NCBI RefSeq assembly: GCF_003670115.1 | Contig: NZ_QQTY01000001.1 | Span: 806,001-870,000 of the forward strand | Direction of reading: 5' to 3' | DNA length: 64,000 bases | From: Natronorubrum halophilum | GTDB taxonomy: Archaea > Halobacteriota > Halobacteria > Halobacteriales > Natrialbaceae | In this document: positions 34,812-44,256 of the stretch, in pieces | Layout: each line of letters starts with the position of its first letter | How positions within the stretch are numbered: the first letter of the stretch is position 1 | Notes under the pieces: model-generated | What the model was told of the DNA's origin: nothing | The model's input: only the letters and a program-made list of their open reading frames with translations | Databases searched by the model: none | Program-made: the position numbers and the translations under genes

Positions 34812-37568
34812 TCACTCGAGAGCGAACCGGTAGGACCCCGATTCGACGTCGATCTCGAGGCGATCGCCGCCCCGAACGGCCGAGACGCCGTCGGGCAGCG
34901 TCGCCGATCTCCCGCCGTTCCCGTCGTCCCCGTTGAACCGGACCCGTTCGCCGTCGACGGACGCGACGGCGTCTCGATCGTCCATCGGAAGCACGACCGT
35001 CGCCGACGCGTTCCACGGGATCGTCGCCTCGAGACTGAACGTACCGCCGTCGCCGAATTCGCCACTCGCTCCGCGGGTCCACGAGACCTCGACGGCGCCC
35101 CGCTCGGTCGGAATGCGACCGGACGCCGACTCGAGTCCCGCGTCCGGCGGGCGGATCTCGACGCGTTCGCCCCCGACACCGCCGGGGCGAACGCCCAGAA
35201 GCACCCGTAGAATGCTCACCAGCACCGTCGCGCCCATGGCGTGAGACTCGCTGCGATTGCGCCGGCGGTCGTCCGGCAGCGACGGATCGCGACAGTGCCA
35301 GCTTTCCCAGGTGAACGTTCCACCCTGCTCGAGGATGTTCGCCCAGCCGTCGTCCGCGGGGTTCGTTACCAGTTCGACGATCGCTTCGGGACGGTCCGCG
35401 GCCTCGAGCGCCTCGAGTAACCACGAGACCGTCATCGGTCCCATCTCCATTCCTCGGTCGGCCACGCGGTCAGCGACGGCGTCGACGCGCGCTTCGGGGA
35501 CGAGATCGAACGCTAGCGGAAGGGCGTTGGCGTGTTGGGACGCCGACTCGCTCGCGTCGCTCGCGTCGCAGCCGTCGACGTAGCGGTCGCCCTGGCGCAG
35601 GTGCTCGTCGATCGCGTCCTCGAGCGCTTGCTGGCTGTCGCGGTAGTGCGCTCGCTCGTGGCCCGGCCGCTCGAGTGCCGACGCGATGTCGGCCGCCCGC
35701 TCGAGCGCGCTCGCACAGAGGACGTTGACCGTCGTCCTGGCGGGCCACGCCCGATCGTAGCCGTATCGCATCTCGGGCGGCCAGTCGACGATCCCCTCCT
35801 CGTAGGGACCGCCGTCGCCGCCCGGGAGGCTCGTGGCGAGTCCGGTATCGGCGTCGACGTAGCGCTCGACGTAGGCTGCGATCGACCGAACGACCGGGTA
35901 AGCGAGATCGAGCGTTCGCCGATCGCCGGACGCGCGGTAGTACCGCCAGACCCAGCCGGGAAACGAGGCGGTAAAGTCGGGAATGTCGCGCTTGCCGTCC
36001 CCGTTCGGGTAGACGGCGTTCAGACGACCGTCACCCGCCCAGTACCGGTAGTGGGAGCGAACGAACTCCTCGATCGCCTTCCGGCTGAGCGTCCGTTCCT
36101 CGAAGGCCAGGGCCGTCGTCCGCGAGATGGCGGCCGCGTCCAGCAGGAACTGGCCTTTCTCGCGGGTGGGCGTGTCGACGAACTGTTCCTGACAGCCGTA
36201 CAGCGCGGAGTGGCGCGCGAGTTCGAAGACCGCATCGACGGTTTCGTTCGAGCACTCGAACGTCGCGGCCGTCTCGTCGGGAACGTCGTTCCGCGTCGCC
36301 AGCAGCCGCACCTGCTCGGGCTCGAGTCGCTCGCCCGGGTCGTCTATCTGTAGATACCGGACGCCGAGGTAGTTGAACGGTCGGAACCGTCCCTCACCAT
36401 CGTGCTGGACGTACTCGTAGCTCATGTCGGTCCACTGGGTTCCCTCGACGGTTGAAACCGTCCTATCGCCCTCGAGCAGATAGCCCGCCGTGAGTTCGAC
36501 TCGATGGCTGTCAGTCCCCTCATCGAAGCGTACCTCGGGAAGACCGGCGTACACGCGCCCGAAATCGACGACGTACGATCCGGACTCGAGTCGTTCCATC
36601 GACTCCGGTTCGATCGGTGAGCGCACGACCTCGGTGTTCTGTGCGACGAGGCACTTCCAGGGTCCCGTCGGGTGGGTACCGACGACGTCTGCGAGTTCCC
36701 ACGCCGCCGTCTCGAACCCCGGTTCGTCCCAGCCGATCGGCGCTCGGCGGCCGTCGATGCGCTCGACCGGCTCGGCGATCTCGTCGTTTCGCAGCGGTGC
36801 GTCCTCCCGCCACTCGGCCTCGCGGACGCGCCACGAGCCGTCGGTGACGATGGTCCGCTCGGAACCGTCGGCGAACGCCACGACGAGCTGGCAGACGAAT
36901 CCGGGTTCGGCGGCCGGTCGCCCCTGCCCGTCGCCGTTCCAGTGAGTCAGGGCACCGATCGCGTTCGCGCCCGTTTCGAGATCGTCCGTGAGATCGACCG
37001 TCTTGTAGTACTGGTAGTCCGGATAGGAAAACGACTGGCCGCGGTCGACCGCGCGCCCGTTGACGGAGAGTTCGTACTGGTGACTGGCGGAGACGTACGC
37101 TCGCGCCCGATCGACCGCCCCCTCGAGAGTGATCTCGCGGCGAAGGTAGGTGAACCGGCCGCGCTCGAACGTGCCGTCCTCGGAGCGGCGGATCCAGGAC
37201 GCCTCCCAGTCGGCGGGATCGAGGAGTCCCATCTCCCACCGGGCCGAATCGCTCCACTCGCTCGGTTCGTCGGATTCGTCCCACACGCGAACCGCCCAGA
37301 AGTATTCGGTTTCCGGCTCGAGAGGGCGACCACCGTACGGCACTGCCGGACGGTTTGACGGTCGCTTTCCGGTATCCCAGAGGTCCCCGTCGCCGGCGGA
37401 AAGACGGTCCGGCGTGGACGCGACGAGCACTCTGAACGCGATTTGTTTCGCACCGCGACGCTCGGAGTCGGCGTCGACGCGCCAACTGAGCCGGGGTTCG
37501 GTCTCGTCGATTCCGAGCGGGTTGGACGCGTACTCGGTTCGCAAGTCCACGGGTTGGTGGGGAGACAT
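34812..37568 (-). CDS. Alpha-L-rhamnosidase family protein (GH78), second type
   Basis: A 918-residue enzyme with the GH78 opening VDLRTEYASNPLGIDETEP, beta-sandwich domains up to about residue 430 and an alpha/alpha barrel. Barrel motifs are TPTREKGQFLLDA (465-478), IPDFTASFPGWVWRYY, IVDWPPEMR (from 592) and ESHAMGATVLVSILRVLLGV. They differ from the other GH78 in this window, pointing to a different GH78 subgroup and possibly a different linkage or aglycone. It has no signal peptide. It forms a unit with the CBM9-like gene. Confidence 0.9.
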   Translation of the reverse strand: MSPHQPVDLRTEYASNPLGIDETEPRLSWRVDADSERRGAKQIAFRVLVASTPDRLSAGDGDLWDTGKRPSNRPAVPYGGRPLEPETEYFWAVRVWDESDEPSEWSDSARWEMGLLDPADWEASWIRRSEDGTFERGRFTYLRREITLEGAVDRARAYVSASHQYELSVNGRAVDRGQSFSYPDYQYYKTVDLTDDLETGANAIGALTHWNGDGQGRPAAEPGFVCQLVVAFADGSERTIVTDGSWRVREAEWREDAPLRNDEIAEPVERIDGRRAPIGWDEPGFETAAWELADVVGTHPTGPWKCLVAQNTEVVRSPIEPESMERLESGSYVVDFGRVYAGLPEVRFDEGTDSHRVELTAGYLLEGDRTVSTVEGTQWTDMSYEYVQHDGEGRFRPFNYLGVRYLQIDDPGERLEPEQVRLLATRNDVPDETAATFECSNETVDAVFELARHSALYGCQEQFVDTPTREKGQFLLDAAAISRTTALAFEERTLSRKAIEEFVRSHYRYWAGDGRLNAVYPNGDGKRDIPDFTASFPGWVWRYYRASGDRRTLDLAYPVVRSIAAYVERYVDADTGLATSLPGGDGGPYEEGIVDWPPEMRYGYDRAWPARTTVNVLCASALERAADIASALERPGHERAHYRDSQQALEDAIDEHLRQGDRYVDGCDASDASESASQHANALPLAFDLVPEARVDAVADRVADRGMEMGPMTVSWLLEALEAADRPEAIVELVTNPADDGWANILEQGGTFTWESWHCRDPSLPDDRRRNRSESHAMGATVLVSILRVLLGVRPGGVGGERVEIRPPDAGLESASGRIPTERGAVEVSWTRGASGEFGDGGTFSLEATIPWNASATVVLPMDDRDAVASVDGERVRFNGDDGNGGRSATLPDGVSAVRGGDRLEIDVESGSYRFALE

Positions 37569-37848
37569 CGTAGCCGGTGTGCCACACTCAACCGCACCGT
37601 AAAAGCGTGCCGGCGCGGTCGATCCTCGCTGGTCGCTGGAGCGCGGGACCCCCGTTCCGACCCTCGGAGAGCAAGGAGATTTCGGCGAGCAGTTCGTTCT
37701 ATCGTCGTGTGATCACGGCCGCCCGGTCGAGTTCGTGGTCAACGGATCGCCCCTTCGAAATCGGATTGAGAGAGTATCACGCTTGGTTTTATCACCCGAA
37801 CGCTTATAATTATAGAACAGGTTTGAGGAACGTGCGGTGTGTAAGACA

Positions 37849-39921
37849 ATGACTAATTCGAACAAGAGCGAACGGCGATTTCGACGGTCCCGACGCGAAC
37901 TCCTCGGTGGAATCGCGGCCGGGACGACGGTGCTTGGAACGAGCGGTATCAGCGCAGCAACCGCAGACAGCCGAACCAATCGGCGCGCTGGCGGGAGAGG
38001 ACGGGGGAAGGGCAGGCGCGGATCTCCCCGTCAGATGGAGGCACTTGACCGGGGACTCGTGGCCGTTCCGGCGAAAGACGGCGTACTCGTTCGGTGGCGA
38101 CTGTTCGGGACGGACCCTGGCAACCTCGGGTTCCACGTATACCGCGACGGTGAACGGGTGAACAACAAACCGATCACCGACAGCACGAATTTTCTCGATC
38201 CCGATGGGACGACGGATTCGACCTACGCGATACGCCCGGTCGGCGTCGGTCGTGTGAAAAGCGGACGGAACCGCAGAAAGCGCGGCCACCGCAAACCCGG
38301 CATGTCGAAGTCCGTCGAGGTGTGGGACGAGCAGTACAAGGAGATTCCGCTGAACAAACCCTCCCCCGTCGAGGGCGAAGACGGGGAGACGGTCACGTAC
38401 CACGCGAACGACGCGAGCGTGGGCGACCTCACCGGCGACGGATCGCTCGATATCGTCCAGAAGTGGACGCCGTCGAACGCGAAGGACAACTCCCAGTCGG
38501 GCCACACGAGCGACGTCCTGCTCGACGGGTACACGATGGAGGGCGAGCACCTCTGGCGGATCAACCTCGGACAAAACGTCCGAGCGGGTGCACACTACAC
38601 GCCGTTCGTCGTCTACGACTTCGACGGCGACGGGACGGCCGAACTGGCCGTCCGGACGGCCGACGGGACAACGGATGGAACCGGCGCGGTCATCGGCGAC
38701 CCGGATGCCGACTACGCGAACGAGGATGGATACGTCCTCAAGGGGCCGGAGTACCTCACCGTCTTCGACGGTGAGACGGGCGAGGAACTCGCGACGACGG
38801 ATTTCGAGCCCGCGCGGGGGGACATCTGCGACTGGGGCGACTGCTACGGGAACCGCGGCGACCGATTCCTCGCCGGCGTCGCCTACCTCGACGGCGAACG
38901 ACCGAGCATCCTCACGACGCGGGGCTACTACGAGAAGTCGATGCTGGCCGCCTGGGACTTCCGGGACGGCGACCTCGAGACCCGATGGATTTTCGACAGC
39001 GACGACGGTAACGAGGAGTACGAGGGCCAGGGCAACCACCAGCTCGCAACCGCCGACGTCGACGGCGACGGGAAGGACGAGATCGTCTACGGCGCCGCGG
39101 TCATCGACCACGACGGCACCGGGCTCTACTCGACCGGCTGGAACCACGGCGACGCCCTGCACGTGAGCGACTTCGACCCCAGTCGGGACGGGCTCGAGGT
39201 CTTCATGCCCCACGAGTGGGGACCGTACGGAATGACGTTCCGCGACGCCGAGACGGGCGAGTTACTGTGGGGCGAGGAAGGCGATGGAGACATCGGCAGG
39301 GGAATGATCGCCGACATCGACCCGAACTACGAGGGAGCGGAAGCGTGGGCGGGGATACCGCTATCCGACGACGGGCTCGGCACGTGGACCGCCGACGGCG
39401 AGCGGCTCAGCGAGGACACCGTCGACTCGATCAACTCCGCGGTCTGGTGGACGGGCGACCTGCAGCGGGAGCTACTGGACCACGACTTCCTCGGCTGGGA
39501 GGAGGGGTACGGCGTGGGTTGGATCAAGAAGTGGAACCCCGAAACCGAGGAGCTAGACCTCGTGAAGTCCTTCGACGGCACACGCTCTAACAACTCGTCG
39601 AAGGGCAATCCGTGTCTCTCCGGAGACATCCTCGGCGACTGGCGCGAGGAGGTGATCTGGCGAACTGAAGACAGTGAGGCGCTGCGCCTGTACGCGACGC
39701 CCCACGAGACCGACCACCGGCTGTACACGCTGTTGCACGACCCGCAGTACCGGACCGCGATCGCGTGGCAGAACGTTGGCTACAACCAGCCGCCGTGGCC
39801 GAGTTATTTCCTCGGACACGGGATGGACGACCCGCCGAAACCCGATATCGAACTCGTCACCGACGACAACCGACACGGGAAGCGCGGACGGCCCGGCTCC
39901 CACAACGATAGTAGCCACTGA
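37849..39921 (+). CDS. Tat-exported rhamnogalacturonan lyase (PL11)
   Basis: Cleaves the galacturonate-rhamnose backbone of rhamnogalacturonan I by beta-elimination. The 690-residue protein has a Tat leader (RRSRRELLGGIAAGTTVLG), then the PL11 opening RQMEALDRGLVAVPAKDGVL and an eight-bladed propeller with calcium loops such as DFDGDGTAEL and DVDGDGKDEIVYG. Length and order match PL11 enzymes of the YesW/YesX type. The ATG at 37849 was preferred to a GTG four codons upstream. The AT-rich TTATAATTATAG (37803-37816) is its promoter region. The last codons are supplied by a MITE-like element. Confidence 0.93.
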   Translation: MTNSNKSERRFRRSRRELLGGIAAGTTVLGTSGISAATADSRTNRRAGGRGRGKGRRGSPRQMEALDRGLVAVPAKDGVLVRWRLFGTDPGNLGFHVYRDGERVNNKPITDSTNFLDPDGTTDSTYAIRPVGVGRVKSGRNRRKRGHRKPGMSKSVEVWDEQYKEIPLNKPSPVEGEDGETVTYHANDASVGDLTGDGSLDIVQKWTPSNAKDNSQSGHTSDVLLDGYTMEGEHLWRINLGQNVRAGAHYTPFVVYDFDGDGTAELAVRTADGTTDGTGAVIGDPDADYANEDGYVLKGPEYLTVFDGETGEELATTDFEPARGDICDWGDCYGNRGDRFLAGVAYLDGERPSILTTRGYYEKSMLAAWDFRDGDLETRWIFDSDDGNEEYEGQGNHQLATADVDGDGKDEIVYGAAVIDHDGTGLYSTGWNHGDALHVSDFDPSRDGLEVFMPHEWGPYGMTFRDAETGELLWGEEGDGDIGRGMIADIDPNYEGAEAWAGIPLSDDGLGTWTADGERLSEDTVDSINSAVWWTGDLQRELLDHDFLGWEEGYGVGWIKKWNPETEELDLVKSFDGTRSNNSSKGNPCLSGDILGDWREEVIWRTEDSEALRLYATPHETDHRLYTLLHDPQYRTAIAWQNVGYNQPPWPSYFLGHGMDDPPKPDIELVTDDNRHGKRGRPGSHNDSSH

Positions 39922-40162
39922 ACGTCACTGCACACCTGATCGCACGAGGGCAGCGCGGTTCGGAGCGAGCGCGGTTCGGAGCGAACGGAGTGAGCGAGAA
40001 CCGCGGGAATGCGAATAGCGCGGGATCTTTGATCCTGCGGACCATGCGAACGGGCGCGCAGCGCCCGTGAGCAGACGGCGAGCCTTGCGAGCCGTGAGCG
40101 AACGGAGTGAGCGAGAACCGGGGTTGTGCGAGCAGGTGTGAACCGTTTCAGTTGTTACGATA
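39907..40162. mobile_element. MITE-like element, long copy (248 bp plus target duplication)
   Basis: The element 39911-40158 starts GTAGCCACTGAACG and ends CGTTTCAGTTGTTAC, with 10 of 12 terminal bases inverted-repeat matched. The exact 4-base flank GATA occurs on both sides (39907-39910, 40159-40162). Compared with the 76-bp copy at 30702 it has an extra centre containing two copies of GAGCGAACGGAGTGAGCGAG (near 39977 and 40096) and a perfect hairpin ACGGGCGC, GCA, GCGCCCGT. It lies between convergent PL11 and PL22 genes and may also act as terminator. Confidence 0.65.
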
Positions 40163-40164
40163 GA

Positions 40165-41343
40165 CTACAGCCCGTCGAACGTCGGCAGTTCCTCGAGGTC
40201 GTCGGGAACGTCGACCAGGTAGACGTCGCTGTCGGTCCCCTCGCGGGCGCGGGAGCTATCGAAGACGACGCGGTCCCCGTTCGGACTCAGCCGCGAGTGG
40301 GGATGGACGTCGTCGTCGCCGCTCCAGCCGTGAGCTACGAGTTTGCGCGGCGTTCGGTACCCGCCGTCTTCATCGTCCCACGACCAGAGCAGGTCGAACG
40401 GCGCGCCGCGGTACGTGCCGTCGCCGACGACCAGATTTCGGGTATTGCTGTGGAAGTGCGTGTAGAGATCCGGTGCCGGCCACTCGCGCCGGTCCGTGCC
40501 ATCGTACCGAACGTGTCCGAAGAACGCGTCCGGATCGTCGCGGCCGCCCCGCCAGCCGTGGTAGCCGATCGTCTCGCCGTCCGCCAGCCAGTACTCGTGG
40601 CCGACGGCCTCGTCCGCGTCGGTCGGCCGGACGACCCACGTCTCGTCGGTCTCGAGGTCCAGCGCCCGGATGCGATCGACGTCCTCCCAGAGACCCTCCT
40701 CGGCGTACGTCACGAGTTCGGGCCGAGTCGGCGACGCGTTGACGTGGTTGAGCCACCGGTCGTTCTCGACGTGGACCATCGGCTCGCCGCCCGAGAGCGG
40801 AATCGAGATCACCTTCGAGTGCGGGCCGGCGTCCATTCGGTCGGCGATCCACCGCTCGCGATCGTCGGGATCCCGTTCGAGGTCGAGCGCTTCCGACAGC
40901 GCCGTGACGGCGCGCTGCCCGTCGGCCGTTCCCGCGGCGATGCTTCCCGTATAGCCGTCGGGGAGTTCGTACAGCAACGTCACCGCGAGCGTCTCGAGGT
41001 CGAGCGCGACGAGCCGCTCGTCACACCAGAACAGCGCCGTCGGTTCGGTCGCGATGCGGGTGACGCCGCTGATATCGTCCGGAAGGTCGGTCAGTTGCGT
41101 CAGTTCTCCCGACTCGAGGGCGACCGAGTATAGCTGTCGCGTTCCGCCGCGGTCCGAGCGAAAGAGCAACCGCCGTCCGTCGTCGTCCCAGCCTGGCTCG
41201 GTGAAGTACAGGTGTCGGCTGTCGGCCTCAGGGTCGCTCGTCAACCGCGTGACTGACGCGCCGGTCTCCGGATCGTCGTACTGCTCGCGCTCCGCGGGGA
41301 GCGTTCGGCCGGCGTTCGGCCCCTGTCGTAACTCGTCTTCCAT
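40165..41343 (-). CDS. Oligogalacturonate lyase (PL22)
   Basis: Splits unsaturated digalacturonate and short oligogalacturonates into monomers in the cytoplasm. The length of 392 residues matches characterised enzymes (about 388). The seven-bladed propeller begins DDPETGASVTRLTSDPEADS and HLYFTEPGWDDDGRRLLF. Metal-site His residues are visible in THFHSN (His296/298) and VHPHSRLSP (His347/349). In characterised enzymes I recall a Gln three residues before the HPH; here it is Asp344, so metal binding may differ. There is no signal peptide. The final products would feed the uronate branch. Confidence 0.88.
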   Translation of the reverse strand: MEDELRQGPNAGRTLPAEREQYDDPETGASVTRLTSDPEADSRHLYFTEPGWDDDGRRLLFRSDRGGTRQLYSVALESGELTQLTDLPDDISGVTRIATEPTALFWCDERLVALDLETLAVTLLYELPDGYTGSIAAGTADGQRAVTALSEALDLERDPDDRERWIADRMDAGPHSKVISIPLSGGEPMVHVENDRWLNHVNASPTRPELVTYAEEGLWEDVDRIRALDLETDETWVVRPTDADEAVGHEYWLADGETIGYHGWRGGRDDPDAFFGHVRYDGTDRREWPAPDLYTHFHSNTRNLVVGDGTYRGAPFDLLWSWDDEDGGYRTPRKLVAHGWSGDDDVHPHSRLSPNGDRVVFDSSRAREGTDSDVYLVDVPDDLEELPTFDGL

Positions 41344-41433
41344 CTGTACCGGGAGACGTACCCGTGGCGCAAAAAGGTATCCGACGCCCCGGACGACGCG
41401 GACGCCGCGTTCGTTCGCCTCTTCCGATACCGA

Positions 41434-41670
41434 CTACTCCGTCCCGTCTCTCTCCACTCCCGCGATTTCACCGACTCGACACTCGAGGATGCGGTCGGCG
41501 GCGGCCGTCTCGATCGCGATGCGGTCGCGGTCGCCGGTTTCGACGAGTACCGGTGCCGTCGTCGGGTCGATCGTGTCTCGCCGGTCGACGGCCACCGGAA
41601 CGCCGCCCGCGCGACGCTCCGAAAGCCGTTGGAAAGCGGCTGAACGCGCTAGAGTCGAGAGAGACGCCAA
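41434..41670 (-). pseudogene. Coding-like fragment without a good start
   Basis: A frame ending at 41434 reads AGGVPVAVDRRDTIDPTTAP and VLVETGDRDRIAIETAAADR with strong G1/GC3 codon bias, clearly coding in style. Only a TTG at 41670 or an internal GTG could start it. It lies 90 bases upstream of the PL22 start on the same strand, so it may be the tail of a lost first gene of that unit or a very small gene. No family recognised. The rest of the 41344-41724 gap holds the stress-protein promoter. Confidence 0.4.
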
Positions 41671-41724
41671 CCAAAGTACAACGCGGACAGTACACTTATC
41701 TGGGTGATGAATCAATACGGTGGC

Positions 41725-42189
41725 ATGGACCACGCACTTGTTATCGTCGACGACACCGACGCACACCGAGGGCTGCTCGCGGAAGCCGGACAGTTAGCCC
41801 ACGATACCGGCGCAAAGCTGACCGTCGTCTCGTGGATAACGCCGGATCAGACCGAGGAGACGGCGGCGAATCTGGAGGTGATCGAGCAGGTCGAGGGAAC
41901 GTCGTACAGCGATCCCGGTCCGGCCGCCACCGCGAAGCAGTTCGCACGGCAGTTCGCGGAGGACGTGTTCGAGTCGGTCGACGATTCGATCGAATTCACC
42001 GCCGATGGCATCGTCACCGAGGACGACGAGCGCGCCGACGAAATTATCGCCGCTGCGGAGCGACTCGAGTGCGATCACATCTTTCTCGTCGGACGGCGGC
42101 GGTCGCCGACCGGGAAGGCGCTGTTCGGCGACGTCGCCCAGCGCATCCTGCTCAACTTCGACGGCACCGTGACGCTTAAAATGAAGTGA
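41725..42189 (+). CDS. Universal stress protein (UspA family)
   Basis: A 154-residue cytoplasmic protein with the Usp fold: MDHALVIVDDTDAHRGLL at the start, CDHIFLVGRRRSPTGKALFGDVAQRIL near the end. The latter holds the ATP-binding-like GR-R-(9)-G pattern. The start at 41725 is supported by a TATA-like ACTTAT about 30 bases upstream; the ATGs at 41704 and 41707 are too close to it. It looks unrelated to sugar use. Confidence 0.85.
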   Translation: MDHALVIVDDTDAHRGLLAEAGQLAHDTGAKLTVVSWITPDQTEETAANLEVIEQVEGTSYSDPGPAATAKQFARQFAEDVFESVDDSIEFTADGIVTEDDERADEIIAAAERLECDHIFLVGRRRSPTGKALFGDVAQRILLNFDGTVTLKMK

Positions 42190-42220
42190 TAGAGCGGGCT
42201 CGAGTCGAATACGGCGGCCG

Positions 42221-42973
42221 TCAGCGCCAGTTCAGGACCGCGGCCATCGCCTCGTCGGGATCGCCGACCGGCGAGAACTCGCACCCGACGTAGCCGTCGT
42301 AGTCCGTCTCCTCGATCGCTTCGAAGACGTTCTCGTAGTGGAGTTCGCCGGTCCCGGGTTCGTGTCGTCCGGGAACGTCAGCTACGTGGATGTGTCCGAT
42401 ACGGTCGATGTTCTCCGTGATGTTCTGGATAACGTTGCCCTCGGTGACCTGCTGATGATAGACGTCGTACAGCAACCGGACGCTCGACGAGTCGACCTCG
42501 TCGATGATCTCGTAGCCCTCCCCGGACGTCTCGAGGTAGTACTCGGGGTGATCGACCGCCGTGTTCAACGGTTCCAGCACGAGCGTCACGCCCGCCGATT
42601 CGGCGTCGGGAGCGACCCGCGAGAGGACGTCGACGATGGCGTCGTGTTGGGTCGTCCGGTCCAGTCCGTCCTGGTCCGGCCCGGTCGTCACGATGAGCGA
42701 CGGGATCTCGAGGTCGGCCGCCATTGCAATCGATTCGCGGATGGTTTCGACGGCGTCGTCGGCCGCGTCGGGATCGGTGAGCGTTCCGCCCGCGACGCAA
42801 CCGACGATCGGAACGTCGGCTTCCGCGGCGGCGTCCTCGAGTCGGTCGAGGTCCTTCTCGCGCCAGCCCCAGAACTCGACGGCGTCGGCACCCGCCTCGG
42901 CGGCCCGCGATAACCGCTCGTGAAACGGCTCGTCGTCGTAGACCATCTCCACGCAGACGGACACTCGAGGCAT
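42221..42973 (-). CDS. Sugar isomerase/epimerase family TIM barrel (hydroxypyruvate isomerase-like)
   Basis: A 250-residue xylose-isomerase-like barrel. Metal ligands are visible: LVLEPLN (Glu), RLLYDVYHQQ (Asp, His), HIHVADVPGRHE and VGCEFSP (Glu), the pattern of Hyi/tagatose epimerase relatives. It overlaps nothing but starts directly after the Gfo/Idh/MocA stop codon (42973/42974), so the two are translationally coupled. Together they may interconvert a keto sugar or uronate intermediate; the exact substrate is not clear from sequence. Confidence 0.85.
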   Translation of the reverse strand: MPRVSVCVEMVYDDEPFHERLSRAAEAGADAVEFWGWREKDLDRLEDAAAEADVPIVGCVAGGTLTDPDAADDAVETIRESIAMAADLEIPSLIVTTGPDQDGLDRTTQHDAIVDVLSRVAPDAESAGVTLVLEPLNTAVDHPEYYLETSGEGYEIIDEVDSSSVRLLYDVYHQQVTEGNVIQNITENIDRIGHIHVADVPGRHEPGTGELHYENVFEAIEETDYDGYVGCEFSPVGDPDEAMAAVLNWR

Positions 42974-44083
42974 TTACTCGTCCTCCGTCATCGGTACGGG
43001 GGAGAGCGCTCCGGATTCGACCATCTCCTCGAGCGGATTACCGTCGATGGTCAGGGGGAGGTCGACGCGGCCGCGACGGCGGGCGGACTCCCACGTGGCG
43101 AAGATCAGTTCGGTCGCGTTCAACGCGTTCTCCGCGCCGAGTTCCGGTTTCTCGCCCGCCTCGAGACAGCGGACGTTTTCGGCGACCGCGCGGTCGATGA
43201 ACTCCCAGCCGTGCAGGCCGTCGTCGGTCTCGATCGACTCCCACTCCTCGTCGCTGGCGCGACGAATTCGCAACGTCGGCAACTCCTCGTCGCCCTCTCC
43301 GGACGGGCCGAGTTCGATCGTGCCGCGGGTGCCGATCAACCGGTGGTGACACCCGACGGCGCTCGTCGGGCCGCCGTCGTCGTCGCTGTCGCTCGTTCCG
43401 AGCCCGTTGACGCCGTTTTCGTACTCCCAGAGGACGACGGCCTGGTTCTCGTTGTGCGAGCCGAAGAGGATGTTCTCCTCTCCGTACTCGATCTGACCGA
43501 GCGCCCAGTCGCCGGAGACCTCGTCGTTGAAGTAGTTACAGAGGTCGAAGGAGTGCGAGCCGTAATCGAAGATGCCGACCGGTGCAGCGAACTCGATCCG
43601 CTCGAGATCGCCGATCTCGCCGCCGTCGAGCAGTTCCTTTGCCGTTCTGACCGCGTCGCTGAACCGCCGCTGGTGGTTGAACGTCAACTGGACGTCGTGG
43701 CGGCTCGCCTCCTGTGCCATCGTGCGCGCCCCGCCGTAACTGTCGGCCATCGGCTTCTCGCAGTGGATCGCCTCGACGACGCCCGATTGGATACAGTCGA
43801 TCGCGATCGTGTCGTGGATCGCCGGCGGGACGCACAGCGAGACGATCTCGGGTTCGACCGTCTCGAGCATCTCGTCGTACGCTTCGAAGACGTTCCCGTC
43901 GTCGATTCCGAACTCGTCGGCGAACGCCTCGGCGTTCTCGCGGACGATATCCGCGCACGCGACGAGGGTACACTCCTCGAGTTTTTCGTAGGCCGTGGCG
44001 TGGTGGTAGGCCATCGCGTAGCCGTCCCTCCCGGGGTTGTCGGGTTCCGTGCCGGTACCGATCACAGCGACTCGATATGACAT
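42974..44083 (-). CDS. Gfo/Idh/MocA family oxidoreductase
   Basis: A 369-residue NAD(P)-dependent dehydrogenase. The Rossmann start is MSYRVAVIGTGTEPDNPGRD, with the family motif CEKPMADS (Glu-Lys-Pro) and a QLTFNHQRRFSDAV stretch. The C-terminal alpha/beta domain includes GIFDYGSHSFDLCNYF with the family's catalytic-region His. The start at 44083 gives the typical nucleotide-binding N-terminus. It is the first gene of a two-gene unit with the sugar isomerase and is divergent from the GH115 gene, suggesting oxidation of a glucuronate- or galacturonate-derived product (inference). Confidence 0.88.
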   Translation of the reverse strand: MSYRVAVIGTGTEPDNPGRDGYAMAYHHATAYEKLEECTLVACADIVRENAEAFADEFGIDDGNVFEAYDEMLETVEPEIVSLCVPPAIHDTIAIDCIQSGVVEAIHCEKPMADSYGGARTMAQEASRHDVQLTFNHQRRFSDAVRTAKELLDGGEIGDLERIEFAAPVGIFDYGSHSFDLCNYFNDEVSGDWALGQIEYGEENILFGSHNENQAVVLWEYENGVNGLGTSDSDDDGGPTSAVGCHHRLIGTRGTIELGPSGEGDEELPTLRIRRASDEEWESIETDDGLHGWEFIDRAVAENVRCLEAGEKPELGAENALNATELIFATWESARRRGRVDLPLTIDGNPLEEMVESGALSPVPMTEDE

Positions 44084-44256
44084 ACCATTCGTTTCCGTCG
44101 GCGATGATATAACGATTGTCACTGTCGATCCGAGCTGACGCTCGGAGCGACGGGCGTCGGCACCGCGCCGATACGCGACGCGTTCCGGGGGTCGTCGAAC
44201 GAATCGTGAACGGTGGTCGTGATCTTTTTGTCCGCCCGAATCGAGTAGCCGAACGA

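Noticed and set aside
40096-40115. Repeated GAGCGAACGGAGTGAGCGAG blocks as a CRISPR-like array
   Set aside because: Only two copies, irregular spacing, no spacers and no cas genes; better explained as part of a MITE-like element.
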